From NCBI GenBank assembly GCA_944338265.1, contig CALVLO010000063.1, positions 1 through 8,272 of the forward strand: 8,272 nucleotides of DNA. The letters run 5' to 3'. Position numbers and translations under genes: made by a program. This document shows, in pieces, positions 1 to 6,204 of this stretch. Each line of letters opens with the position of its first letter. The stretch's first letter is position 1. The DNA is from an uncultured Clostridia bacterium. GTDB lineage: Bacteria > Bacillota > Clostridia > Christensenellales > Borkfalkiaceae. The notes beneath the pieces were generated by a model. The model saw only the letters and a program-made list of their open reading frames with translations, was not told the origin of the DNA and searched no databases.

Positions 1-207
1 CATTTTATCGCGATAAAAGGCAAAAAATTCCTCGGGATGGGCATGAAAGAAGGGTGCGCTCAGCATTGTTTCGGGCGGGACGGCATACTTTTGGCGATAC
101 AGCCCGTCCTCGCTGCGGAAATCGGGGATCCCGCTCTCCGTCGAGACGCCCGCACCCCCGAAAAAGACGATGCGCCCGCTCTCCTCTACGATCTCTTGAA
201 GCGTCAT
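1..207 (-). CDS. cobB: Sir2-family NAD-dependent protein deacylase, N-terminal part (runs off left edge)
   Basis: Only the first 69 codons lie in the window; the frame is open to base 1. The N-terminus carries the sirtuin NAD-binding signature: residues 17-32 read GGAGVSTESGIPDFRS, with the Gly-rich turn and the invariant IPDFRS. It continues with Y38-R-Q-K-Y and PPETMLS, a pattern typical of bacterial class U-type sirtuins. These enzymes remove acetyl or other acyl groups from lysines in the cytoplasm, using NAD+ and releasing nicotinamide and O-acyl-ADP-ribose. The catalytic His, the zinc-binding cysteines and the C-terminal half are outside the window, so activity cannot be judged. The start is supported by GGGAGG (216-221) 8 nt upstream and by a strong promoter just beyond it. 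The gene is divergent from the PBP gene and appears to have its own short leader of about 22 nt. The family call is very secure; the acyl specificity is not known. Confidence 0.95.
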   Translation of the reverse strand, partial: MTLQEIVEESGRIVFFGGAGVSTESGIPDFRSEDGLYRQKYAVPPETMLSAPFFHAHPEEFFAFYRDKM

Positions 208-215
208 AGCCCCAT

Positions 216-221
216 CCTCCC
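216..221 (-). promoter_or_regulatory. Ribosome binding site of the sirtuin gene
   Basis: GGGAGG on the minus strand lies 8 nt before the ATG at 207. It fixes this ATG as the start. Another ATG (215-213) between them is out of frame and runs into a stop two codons later (ATG GGG CTA TGA). Confidence 0.85.
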
Positions 222-236
222 TGTTTACGGTTTTTT

Positions 237-265
237 ATTATAACACAAACCGCGCGTTTTTTCAA
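237..265 (-). promoter_or_regulatory. Sigma-70/SigA-type promoter of the sirtuin gene
   Basis: Read on the minus strand, TTGAAA (260-265, 5 of 6 consensus matches) is followed after exactly 17 bp by TATAAT (237-242, perfect). Transcription would start near position 230, giving a leader of about 22 nt that contains the GGGAGG ribosome site at 216-221. This is the best promoter visible in the window. Its assignment rests on sequence match only. Confidence 0.85.
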
Positions 266-278
266 GTTATGCGCGCGG
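250..278. repeat. 7-bp inverted repeat across the sirtuin promoter, possible operator
   Basis: CCGCGCG (250-256) and CGCGCGG (272-278) form a perfect inverted repeat whose arm centres are 22 bp apart, about two helical turns. The left arm lies in the spacer between -10 and -35, and the -35 hexamer sits between the arms. This geometry would suit a dimeric repressor. Alternating CG tracts also arise by chance in GC-rich DNA, so this is only a candidate. Confidence 0.25.
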
Positions 279-318
279 GCGTGAGAAAATTTTTCCGAAA
301 GCGCACATACTCTAACCG

Positions 319-2502
319 ATGAAACGCGCACTTACGATCTCTGCCATCGTCTTCGGGAGCCTTGCCGTGCTCGCGCTCGCCTGCATCCTGTACGCCGTCG
401 GCGTAACGGCGGGCGTCCGCCTCGATAGGGACAAACTCGCCCTCGAACATACCTCCCTCACCTTTTATGACGGCGACGGGGAGGAAATGGAGACGGAAGC
501 CGTCCGCGCAAGCGCAGACGAAGCAGAGCTTCCCGATCATGTAAAAAACGCCTTTATCGCCGTGGAAGACAAGCGTTTTTATACGCACCACGGCATCGAT
601 CTCAGGCGCATGCTCGCCGCAGGCTGGCGCAATCTCACGAGCTTTTCCTTCCGCGAGGGCGCTTCCACCATCTCGCAGCAGCTCATCAAAAACACGCACC
701 TGACGAGCGAAAAGACGATCTCCCGCAAGCTGAAAGAGATCAAGCTCGCCCGCCTTTTGGAGAAACATTACACCAAGGATGAGATCTTGGCGCTCTATCT
801 CAATTCCATATATTTCGGTCACGGCGCCTCCGGAATCGAGAGCGCAGCCCGCTATTACTTCGGCAAGCAGGCGGAAAAGCTCTCCCCCGCCGAGGGCGCG
901 ATGCTCGCCGCCATCATCCGCTCGCCCAACCGCTATTCCCCCTTCCGCGATGCCGCGGCATGCAAAGCGCGGCGCGATCTCGTGCTCGAACTCATGGCGC
1001 AGCAGGGCTATTTGAGCGAGACGCAGGCGCGCGAAGCCAAAAACGCCCCTCTGCCAGAAGCTCCCGCCACCACCTGCGCGCCGAGCGCCTACCTCGCGCG
1101 TGTATACGAGGAGCTCGCCGCCCTCTTCCCCGATGCAAAATCGGGCGATTGGGGCTCGCTCCGCATCTATACCTACTGCAACAGCGCCCTGCAAAAAACA
1201 TTGGAGGCATGCACCTGCGAGAGCGATGTCTGCCTGCTCGTGCGAGACAACCAAAGACAGGCGATCCGCGCCCTGCACGCGACGGCGGGTACCCCGCCGC
1301 GCCTGCCCGCCTCCGTCATCAAGCCGCTCGCCGTCTATGCGCCCGCGTTGGAGGAAAACCTCATCTGCCCCGCGACGCCCATCTTAGACGAAAAAACCGA
1401 CTTCAACGGATATTGCCCGGACGATCTCGGCGGCGCAACGGGGCAGTATATGAGCGCGCGGTACGCCCTTGCACACAGCGTAAACATTCCCGCCGTGAAA
1501 ATTTTGAACGCGCTCGGTGTGGAGCGCGCCGCCGCATATCTTTCCCGCATGGGGCTGCCCGTCGAAGAAGATGACGCCTCGCTCGCACTCGCCCTCGGCG
1601 GCATGCGGCACGGATATTCTCTCCCCGCACTCGCCGATGCCTATGCGACTTTTGCGGAAAACGGTCATTTTTCCAAGGCGCAGACCATCGCCCGCGTGGA
1701 GGATGAAAACGGGCACGTCCTATATGCGCACGCGCCCCATGCGGCAAAAGTATTTTCCGAAGATGTGTGCGCCATCATGAGCGATATGCTCCAAACCGCC
1801 GTCAAAGAAGGCACGGCAAAAAAACTCAGAACGCTCCCCTTTCCCGTCTGCGCCAAGACGGGCACCGCCGAAGGCGCGGAGGGCAACACGGATGCCTACT
1901 GCATCTCCTACACGCGCGAGCACGTCGTCGCCGCGTGGATGGGCAACGCAGACAATGCGCCCGTGAAAACGACGGGCGGCGGATTGCCGGCAAACGAGAC
2001 TTTGCGCATTCTGAAGGCGCTTTACGCGGGCGGCGCGCCGCGCGCGTTCGATGGCTCCGAAGACGCCGTGCATCTGCGCTACGATAAGACGGCTTACGAC
2101 GAGCGGCACATCCTGCTCCTCGCAGACCCCGCCGCGCCCGCAGGAACGGACCGCGAGGAACTCTTCCGCAGATGCGCCATGCCACAGGAGAGAAGTACGC
2201 AATTCTCCTGCCCGACCATCCAAACGCCCGCTATCAATTACAAAAATGGCAGCGTTCGCATAGTACTATGTCAGACAAAGTACTATGATTATGAGATAAA
2301 AAGAGAAAATCGTGGCAAAATTACCACGATTTACAGCGGAAAATATCAAAATACCATCTGCGACAATTGCATTTTACCCGGCGAAAAATACGTCTACACC
2401 GTCTGCCCCGTCTATCAGGGGCGGCGCGGCACCGCCGTAACTTTGCCCGAAATTGCCGTACCGCAGAGCACGGCCCTTCCCGAAGATTGGTGGACCGATT
2501 AA
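319..2502 (+). CDS. Bifunctional class A penicillin-binding protein (GT51 transglycosylase plus transpeptidase, C-terminal Fn3-like domain)
   Basis: This 727-residue membrane-anchored enzyme polymerises lipid II into glycan strands and crosslinks their stem peptides outside the cell. A single N-terminal helix (about 5-28) follows MKR. The GT51 domain (about 70-240) shows EDKRFYTHHG with catalytic E83, GASTISQQ at 114-121, RKLKE with E140, and YLNSIYFG at 160-167. The transpeptidase domain (about 300-570) has S332-V-I-K335 with the nucleophilic serine, S387-V-N389, and K513-T-G-T516. Residues from about 640 to 715 resemble a fibronectin III-like module (YYDYEI, YSG, LPGEKYVYTV, VYQG). The start is the first possible one: an in-frame TAA lies at 313-315, and the next candidates would lose the membrane helix. 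No Shine-Dalgarno sequence is visible upstream. The protein has 18 cysteines, 17 of them predicted outside the membrane, which is unusual for a Gram-positive exported protein. The DNA for the C-terminal module is much lower in GC than the rest of the gene. The gene is divergent from the sirtuin gene and convergent with thiI, so it is probably monocistronic. Confidence 0.96.
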   Translation: MKRALTISAIVFGSLAVLALACILYAVGVTAGVRLDRDKLALEHTSLTFYDGDGEEMETEAVRASADEAELPDHVKNAFIAVEDKRFYTHHGIDLRRMLAAGWRNLTSFSFREGASTISQQLIKNTHLTSEKTISRKLKEIKLARLLEKHYTKDEILALYLNSIYFGHGASGIESAARYYFGKQAEKLSPAEGAMLAAIIRSPNRYSPFRDAAACKARRDLVLELMAQQGYLSETQAREAKNAPLPEAPATTCAPSAYLARVYEELAALFPDAKSGDWGSLRIYTYCNSALQKTLEACTCESDVCLLVRDNQRQAIRALHATAGTPPRLPASVIKPLAVYAPALEENLICPATPILDEKTDFNGYCPDDLGGATGQYMSARYALAHSVNIPAVKILNALGVERAAAYLSRMGLPVEEDDASLALALGGMRHGYSLPALADAYATFAENGHFSKAQTIARVEDENGHVLYAHAPHAAKVFSEDVCAIMSDMLQTAVKEGTAKKLRTLPFPVCAKTGTAEGAEGNTDAYCISYTREHVVAAWMGNADNAPVKTTGGGLPANETLRILKALYAGGAPRAFDGSEDAVHLRYDKTAYDERHILLLADPAAPAGTDREELFRRCAMPQERSTQFSCPTIQTPAINYKNGSVRIVLCQTKYYDYEIKRENRGKITTIYSGKYQNTICDNCILPGEKYVYTVCPVYQGRRGTAVTLPEIAVPQSTALPEDWWTD
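2259..2287. repeat. 12-bp palindrome plus a direct repeat of its half
   Basis: CATAGTACTATG (2259-2270) is a perfect palindrome. Nine of its bases, AGTACTATG, recur at 2279-2287, 17 bp after their first copy at 2262-2270. Both lie in the AT-rich stretch that encodes the PBP C-terminal module, just beyond the candidate terminator. No function can be assigned. It could be a protein-binding site, a recombination scar or chance in AT-rich sequence. Confidence 0.4.
2293..2332 (-). terminator. Candidate intrinsic terminator of the leftward operon, inside the PBP coding region
   Basis: On the minus strand a perfect 9-bp stem, AAATCGTGG / CCACGATTT (arms 2324-2332 and 2307-2315) with an 8-nt loop (2316-2323), is followed directly by a T-rich tract reading TCTCTTTTTATC (2295-2306). 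It lies about 170 nt downstream of the thiI stop. In the plus direction the hairpin is followed by ACAGCGG, with no T-tract, so it would work only on leftward transcripts. The thiI and PBP genes overlap at their ends, so any terminator for the operon has to lie within the PBP gene. The stem is only moderately GC-rich and the T-tract is interrupted, so strength is uncertain. Confidence 0.55.
2499..2502. other. Tail-to-tail stop-codon overlap of the PBP gene and thiI
   Basis: The PBP stop TAA (2500-2502) and the thiI stop TAA (2499-2501, minus strand) share the palindromic tetranucleotide TTAA. There is therefore no intergenic space for terminators, and each transcript must extend into the antisense of the other gene. 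Confidence 0.95.
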
Positions 2503-3650
2503 AATGCGATGCGCTCCAACGTCCCGACTGCCTCTTCCACGAGCGAGGCAACATCGAGCTTCCCCTCCTCCGCTTCAATGAAGGAGAGTTTTGGCTTGAT
2601 GGCAGGAAATTCGGGCAGGAACACGGTGCAGCAGTCTTCGTAGGGCAGGACGGAAGTCTCGAAGGTGCCGATCTGTTTGGCGCGGACGATGATCTCCTCC
2701 TTATCGAACCCGACGAGCGGACGCAGCACGGGCAGCGTAACGACGGCGTTGGAGGAAGTCATCCCCTCGATGGTCTGCGAGGCGACCTGCCCCAAGCTCT
2801 CCCCCGTGATGAGACACTGCGCGCCCGTCTTTTTGGCGATGCGCTCGGCAATGCGGAACATGAAGCGGCGCAGCAGCGTCACGTTGAGTTCCGCGGCGCA
2901 CTTTTTGTGGATCTCCTCCTGAATGTGCGTTACGCTCACCGTCATGAGCGAGCCCTCCCCCGTATAGCGGGAGAGGATGCGAGCAAGCGTCACGACCTTA
3001 TCCTTCGCCTGTTCGTTGGTGTAGGGATAGCTGTGAAAATGCAGATAGGAGACGTTCATCCCCCGCTTCGCCATCATGTACCCCGCGACGGGCGAGTCGA
3101 TCCCGCCCGAAATGAGCAAGAGCCCCTTCCCCGAAGTGCCGACGGGCATGCCGTTCGCACCCGCCTCAAAGCTGCCGAACACGAGTGTCTTGCCGCCATC
3201 GCGGATATCAAGGTAGACGCAGCCCTCGGGCGTATGCACATCGACTTTGAGGGCGGGATACGCCTCCAACAATTTTGCGCCAACTTCGGCATTCAGCTGC
3301 ATCGAAGTCAACGGATATTTTTTATCGCCGCGGTGCGTATCCACCTTAAAGGTGCCCGTTTGAGGACAGACGCGCGTTGCCGCCGCGACGATGCTCTCCA
3401 TATCGCTCTCCGTAAGATACCCGCGCGAATAGGAATGCACGCCGAACACGCGCGCGATGCGACGCTCGATCTCCTCCGCATCCTCCTCCGCAAAGGCGGC
3501 AACAAGGTAGCGCCCGCTCATGCGCCTGAGCTCATGGCGGATGCCTTTGAGCGATTTTTCGAGATTGACGGAGAACACGCGCTCAAAATAGCCGCGGTTC
3601 TTCCCCTTCAAATGGATCTCCGCATAGCGGATGATGATCACTTTTTCCAT
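2499..3650 (-). CDS. thiI: tRNA 4-thiouridine synthase ThiI (short form without rhodanese domain)
   Basis: ThiI adenylates uridine 8 of tRNA with ATP and replaces the oxygen with sulfur; in many bacteria it also supplies sulfur for the thiamine thiazole. The 383-residue protein shows an N-terminal ferredoxin-like segment (YAEIHLKGKNR at about 9-19), a THUMP tRNA-binding domain (about 60-165), and a PP-loop ATPase domain with SGGIDS at 181-186. A conserved C-terminal motif, YEDCCTVF (337-344, with C340 and C341), is also present. The roughly 100-residue rhodanese domain of the E. coli protein is absent, as in Bacillus ThiI, so sulfur must come more directly from a desulfurase. The gene starts 3 nt after the desulfurase stop. 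GAGAGG (3659-3664) lies 8 nt before the ATG, inside the end of the desulfurase gene, where two adjacent AGA arginine codons help create it. The stop overlaps the convergent PBP stop on TTAA. It is the last gene of the operon. Confidence 0.96.
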   Translation of the reverse strand: MEKVIIIRYAEIHLKGKNRGYFERVFSVNLEKSLKGIRHELRRMSGRYLVAAFAEEDAEEIERRIARVFGVHSYSRGYLTESDMESIVAAATRVCPQTGTFKVDTHRGDKKYPLTSMQLNAEVGAKLLEAYPALKVDVHTPEGCVYLDIRDGGKTLVFGSFEAGANGMPVGTSGKGLLLISGGIDSPVAGYMMAKRGMNVSYLHFHSYPYTNEQAKDKVVTLARILSRYTGEGSLMTVSVTHIQEEIHKKCAAELNVTLLRRFMFRIAERIAKKTGAQCLITGESLGQVASQTIEGMTSSNAVVTLPVLRPLVGFDKEEIIVRAKQIGTFETSVLPYEDCCTVFLPEFPAIKPKLSFIEAEEGKLDVASLVEEAVGTLERIAF

Positions 3651-3653
3651 AAA

Positions 3654-4772
3654 TCAAGCCTCTCTTCTTGCGCGCACGGCGGCGTTGACCGCCTCCGCCG
3701 CATGCTCGATCTCCTCCGCCGTCGTCTCGGGAGAGAAACTCATCCTGAGCACGCCGTAGAGCGTCTTCTCGCCGTAGCCGCACGCCTCAATGACGCGGCT
3801 GAACGGCTTTTTGGAACTGCACGCACTGCCCGTTCCCACCGCGACGCCCATATCCCACAGCTCGCGCTGCAAGATCTCGCCGCGCAGCCCCTCCGCCGAG
3901 ACGGTGAGGATGTAGGGCGAACCGTCCTCGGGCGAAATGCGCGTAAAGAGCGCATGATCGAGCAGCGACCAAAGGCGCTCCCGCAGCGCAAGCAGGCGCT
4001 CGCCATCGGCGCGGAGCAATGCAAACTTCGCCTGCGCCGCATGCAAAAAGCAGGCGATCCCGAAGGTATTCTCCGTCCCGCTCCGCATGCCGCCTTCCTG
4101 CCCTCCGCCGAAGATGTGCGGCGCGAGCACGGTACAGCCCTTTCTGCGGATGAGCGCCCCCGTCCCCTTGACGCCGCCGATCTTATGCGCGCTGACGGAA
4201 TAAAAATCGATCTCTTTTGTGAGGCGCACGGGGATCTTCCCGAATGCCTGCACGCCGTCGCTCAAAAATACGGTGCGCGGATTTTTTTGTTTGACCTTTT
4301 TGGCAAGCGATGCAATATCGTTCACCGCGCCCGTCTCGTTATTGACGTGCACGACGGAAACGAGGCTCGTTTTCTCGTCCACAAGGGAGAGAAGCGCTGC
4401 TTCGTCGACGCGCCCGTCCGATAAGATCGGTGCAAAACGCGGTTCTACGCCGCGATTTTTTAATGCCTTATAGCTTTCGAACACGGCGGCATGTTCGCCC
4501 GCCGTCGTCACGGCGTTGCCCCGCCGCGCCGCAGAGAAGATCGCCTGATCATCCGCCTCCGTTCCGCACGAAGTAAATATCAGCTCAAACTCGGCAGGAT
4601 CGGCAACGGCGCCGACGAGAAACTCCCGCGCGCGGGAAAGCATACGAGAAACTTCCGCGCCGCCATGATAGCGCGCGGAAGGGTTGAAATACAGCTCTTT
4701 GAGGTATGTTTCCGCCTCTGCGACGGCGCCCGCGAGCGGGCGCGTCGTGGCGGCATTATCGAGATAGATCAT
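3654..4772 (-). CDS. Cysteine desulfurase (group I NifS/IscS type, probable ThiI partner)
   Basis: This PLP enzyme converts L-cysteine to L-alanine and holds the sulfur as a cysteine persulfide for transfer. At 372 residues it is close to normal family length. It carries YLDNAATT at the N-terminus, FTSCGTEAD at 66-74, H94, VNNETG at 143-148, SDGVQAFGKIP at 171-181, the PLP lysine K197 in SAHK, GGGQEGGMRSGTEN at 222-235, and the catalytic C318 in GTGSACSS, the loop form of group I enzymes. It directly precedes thiI. In Bacillus the comparable NifZ-ThiI pair works as a dedicated relay, so the likely role is feeding ThiI rather than general Fe-S assembly; that assignment is inference from context. 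Its ATG overlaps the stop of the upstream gene as ATGA (4769-4772). The only Shine-Dalgarno-like AAGGAA is 15 nt away, so expression probably depends on translational coupling. Confidence 0.95.
   Translation of the reverse strand: MIYLDNAATTRPLAGAVAEAETYLKELYFNPSARYHGGAEVSRMLSRAREFLVGAVADPAEFELIFTSCGTEADDQAIFSAARRGNAVTTAGEHAAVFESYKALKNRGVEPRFAPILSDGRVDEAALLSLVDEKTSLVSVVHVNNETGAVNDIASLAKKVKQKNPRTVFLSDGVQAFGKIPVRLTKEIDFYSVSAHKIGGVKGTGALIRRKGCTVLAPHIFGGGQEGGMRSGTENTFGIACFLHAAQAKFALLRADGERLLALRERLWSLLDHALFTRISPEDGSPYILTVSAEGLRGEILQRELWDMGVAVGTGSACSSKKPFSRVIEACGYGEKTLYGVLRMSFSPETTAEEIEHAAEAVNAAVRARREA
3659..3664 (-). promoter_or_regulatory. Ribosome binding site of thiI within the desulfurase gene
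   Basis: GAGAGG on the minus strand is formed by the last codons of the desulfurase (AGA AGA GAG GCT TGA) and sits 8 nt before the thiI ATG at 3650. AGA is otherwise avoided in this CGC-rich gene, which suggests selection for the site. Confidence 0.75.
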
Positions 4773-5368
4773 GAGGGATCGAACTTATTCCTTCCCGCCG
4801 CAAAGACGACATACTCCAAGAGCTCTTTGCGGCATTCCAAAATATACAGCGTCTTCTCAATGGACGTGGAATAGTGGATATAGGCAAATACCTTCCCCTC
4901 CATGGGTTCGCGGTTGGGCGTAAGGATCACGGGCTTTTTGCCCCGCAGCCCCGCCGAAAGACGGCGGTAGGACTCCCCTTCCACATAGCCGATCTTGAGC
5001 ATCTGATCGGCTTTGAGCGTGACGAGATGCTTGCGCGACTTCCCGTTGAAGACTTTGGTGATGCGCAGCTCATCCTGCACGAAGGTGTAATCGAAGCTCA
5101 GGTTGAAGCGACGTTTGAGCTTCCAGAAGAGGAAGAAGAACCCGACAAACGAAAGGAGCGGAAGAAACCAAAAGATGAGCGCAATGGCGAGCGCCACGCC
5201 CTTGTTGGCACCGATCACGCTCGGGAGAAGCGCAAAAATGAGAAAGATCATGATGGTGATGAGCACGACGCACACGATGCTCGCCACATGAAAGATCTGA
5301 TACTTCCTGCGCTCGCTGCGCTCATCTGCGGCGATGGCGCTCTCTTCGTACAGCGCGCCGCGCGCCAT
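4769..5368 (-). CDS. Small two-helix membrane protein of unknown function with a cytoplasmic C-terminal domain
   Basis: I do not recognise a named function. The 199-residue protein has a charged N-terminus (about 1-24), two hydrophobic helices (about 26-50 and 57-82) ending in the positive cluster KLKRR, and a soluble domain (about 85-199). The charge pattern predicts both ends in the cytoplasm. The soluble part alternates short strand-like segments (FDYTFVQDELRIT, SRKHLVTLKADQMLKIGYV, YIHYSTSIEKTLYIL). It loosely resembles the PH-like membrane proteins annotated as DUFs in Clostridia, possibly DUF6106; that link is from memory and unverified. The start at 5368 is chosen because its ATG shares one base with the dapF stop (TGATG) and GGAG lies 5 nt upstream (5374-5377). 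Sequence upstream in the same frame is only the dapF gene read out of frame. Its place between carB-dapF and the desulfurase/thiI pair suggests co-expression but not a role. Confidence 0.85.
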   Translation of the reverse strand: MARGALYEESAIAADERSERRKYQIFHVASIVCVVLITIMIFLIFALLPSVIGANKGVALAIALIFWFLPLLSFVGFFFLFWKLKRRFNLSFDYTFVQDELRITKVFNGKSRKHLVTLKADQMLKIGYVEGESYRRLSAGLRGKKPVILTPNREPMEGKVFAYIHYSTSIEKTLYILECRKELLEYVVFAAGRNKFDPS

Positions 5369-6204
5369 CAGAACTCCACCGTCCCTTCGTAGATCTTTTC
5401 CACGCCGCCCGTGAGTGTGACGCTCCCGTCCGAGCCGTAGCGCACGATGAGGTCGCCGCCCTTGAGCTTGACGGTGATATCGGTATCCCGTTTGCACAGC
5501 CCGTTCAAAACACATGCGACGGCTGCCGCCGCGGCGCCCGTGCCGCATGCCCACGTCTCACCGTTGCCGCGCTCCCAGACGCGCATCTTCACCGTGCTCT
5601 CGTTGACGACGCGGATGAACTCCACATTCGTCTTGGCAGGGAAGTATTCGCTGTTCTCGATGCGCGGACCGAGCGTGGAGACGGGCACATCGTCCACCTT
5701 ATCGCAGAAGATGACGCAGTGCGGGTTGCCGAGATTGACGAGTGTGACGTGATAAGTCTTTTCGTCCAGCTCCATCGGCTGTCCGACGACCGTCTCCCCC
5801 ATCCACACGGACGGGATGCAGGTGCCGCGCAGCTCTGCCTTTCCGAGATCGACGCTCGCGGACGTGACGACGCCGCCGAAGGAATATACTTTGACCTCCT
5901 TGACGCCGCTGAGCGATTCGATGGTCATCGTCTCCTTTTTGACGATCCCCTTCTCGTAGAGGTACTTCGCGACGCAGCGGATGGCGTTGCCCGCGATCTG
6001 CCCTTCCGAGCCATCCTTGTTGAAGATGCGCATCTTGGCATCTGCGACCTCCGACTTTTCGATGAGCACGATGCCGTCGCCGCCGATACCGTAATGGCGG
6101 TCTACAAAGTTGATGGCAAGCGATTCGGGGCAGGTGATCTTCCCTTCGAGATCCTCAAAGTAGATATAGTCGTTGCCGCAAGACTGCATCTTGGTGAATG
6201 CAAG
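5368..6204 (-). other. Diaminopimelate epimerase domain of the fusion, first catalytic cysteine replaced
   Basis: DapF interconverts LL- and meso-diaminopimelate using two cysteines as acid and base. The domain is full length, about 278 residues, with the usual N-terminus LAFTKMQSCGNDYIYF (681-696 from the Met at 8244), YGIGGDGIVLI (718-728), FNKDGSEG (741-748), NLGNPHC (837-843), E891 in WERGNGE, and the second catalytic cysteine C900 in ACGTGA. Where the family has the first catalytic cysteine (CGNGxRC), this protein reads A751-G-N-A-I-R-C. The alanine codon GCG (5992-5994) differs from either Cys codon at two or three positions, so a single sequencing error cannot explain it. The domain lacks its own start: the expected initiator is replaced by Thr-Glu-Leu, and the first ATG (6189) would remove part of the first strand. 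Standard epimerase activity is therefore doubtful, although all other landmarks are kept. Confidence 0.9.

Larger units (their letters stand above)
208..318. other. Divergent intergenic region between the sirtuin and PBP genes
   Basis: This 111-nt gap holds the sirtuin promoter and leader. For the PBP direction I find no Shine-Dalgarno sequence and only weak promoter-like elements: CATACT (306-311) as a possible -10, with GTGAGA (281-286) 19 bp upstream as a poor -35. An 11-bp AT-rich odd palindrome, GAAAATTTTTC, lies at 285-295. There is no hint of a riboswitch or RNA gene. Confidence 0.7.

Noticed and set aside
262..1278. A 338-codon minus-strand open frame antisense to the PBP gene
   Set aside because: The PBP frame carries all GT51 motifs in this stretch; the antisense translation has no recognisable motif and no ribosome site, so it is a shadow.
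2566..2595. A hairpin followed by AGTTTTGG as the rightward terminator of the PBP gene
   Set aside because: The stem is short and bulged (CTC..CTTC / GAAGGAG) and the T-run is only four bases, too weak to call.
2367..4424. A 685-codon plus-strand open frame antisense to thiI and the desulfurase
   Set aside because: It lies opposite two well-recognised genes, its translation is a low-information Arg/His/Asp/Ala-rich string with no domain, and long antisense frames are common in GC-rich genes.
5369..5554. A longer start for the membrane-protein gene, adding 62 N-terminal residues
   Set aside because: The extension is the dapF coding sequence read in another frame, Arg/Gly/His-rich and without motif. 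The ATG at 5368 has a ribosome site and the usual stop-start overlap.
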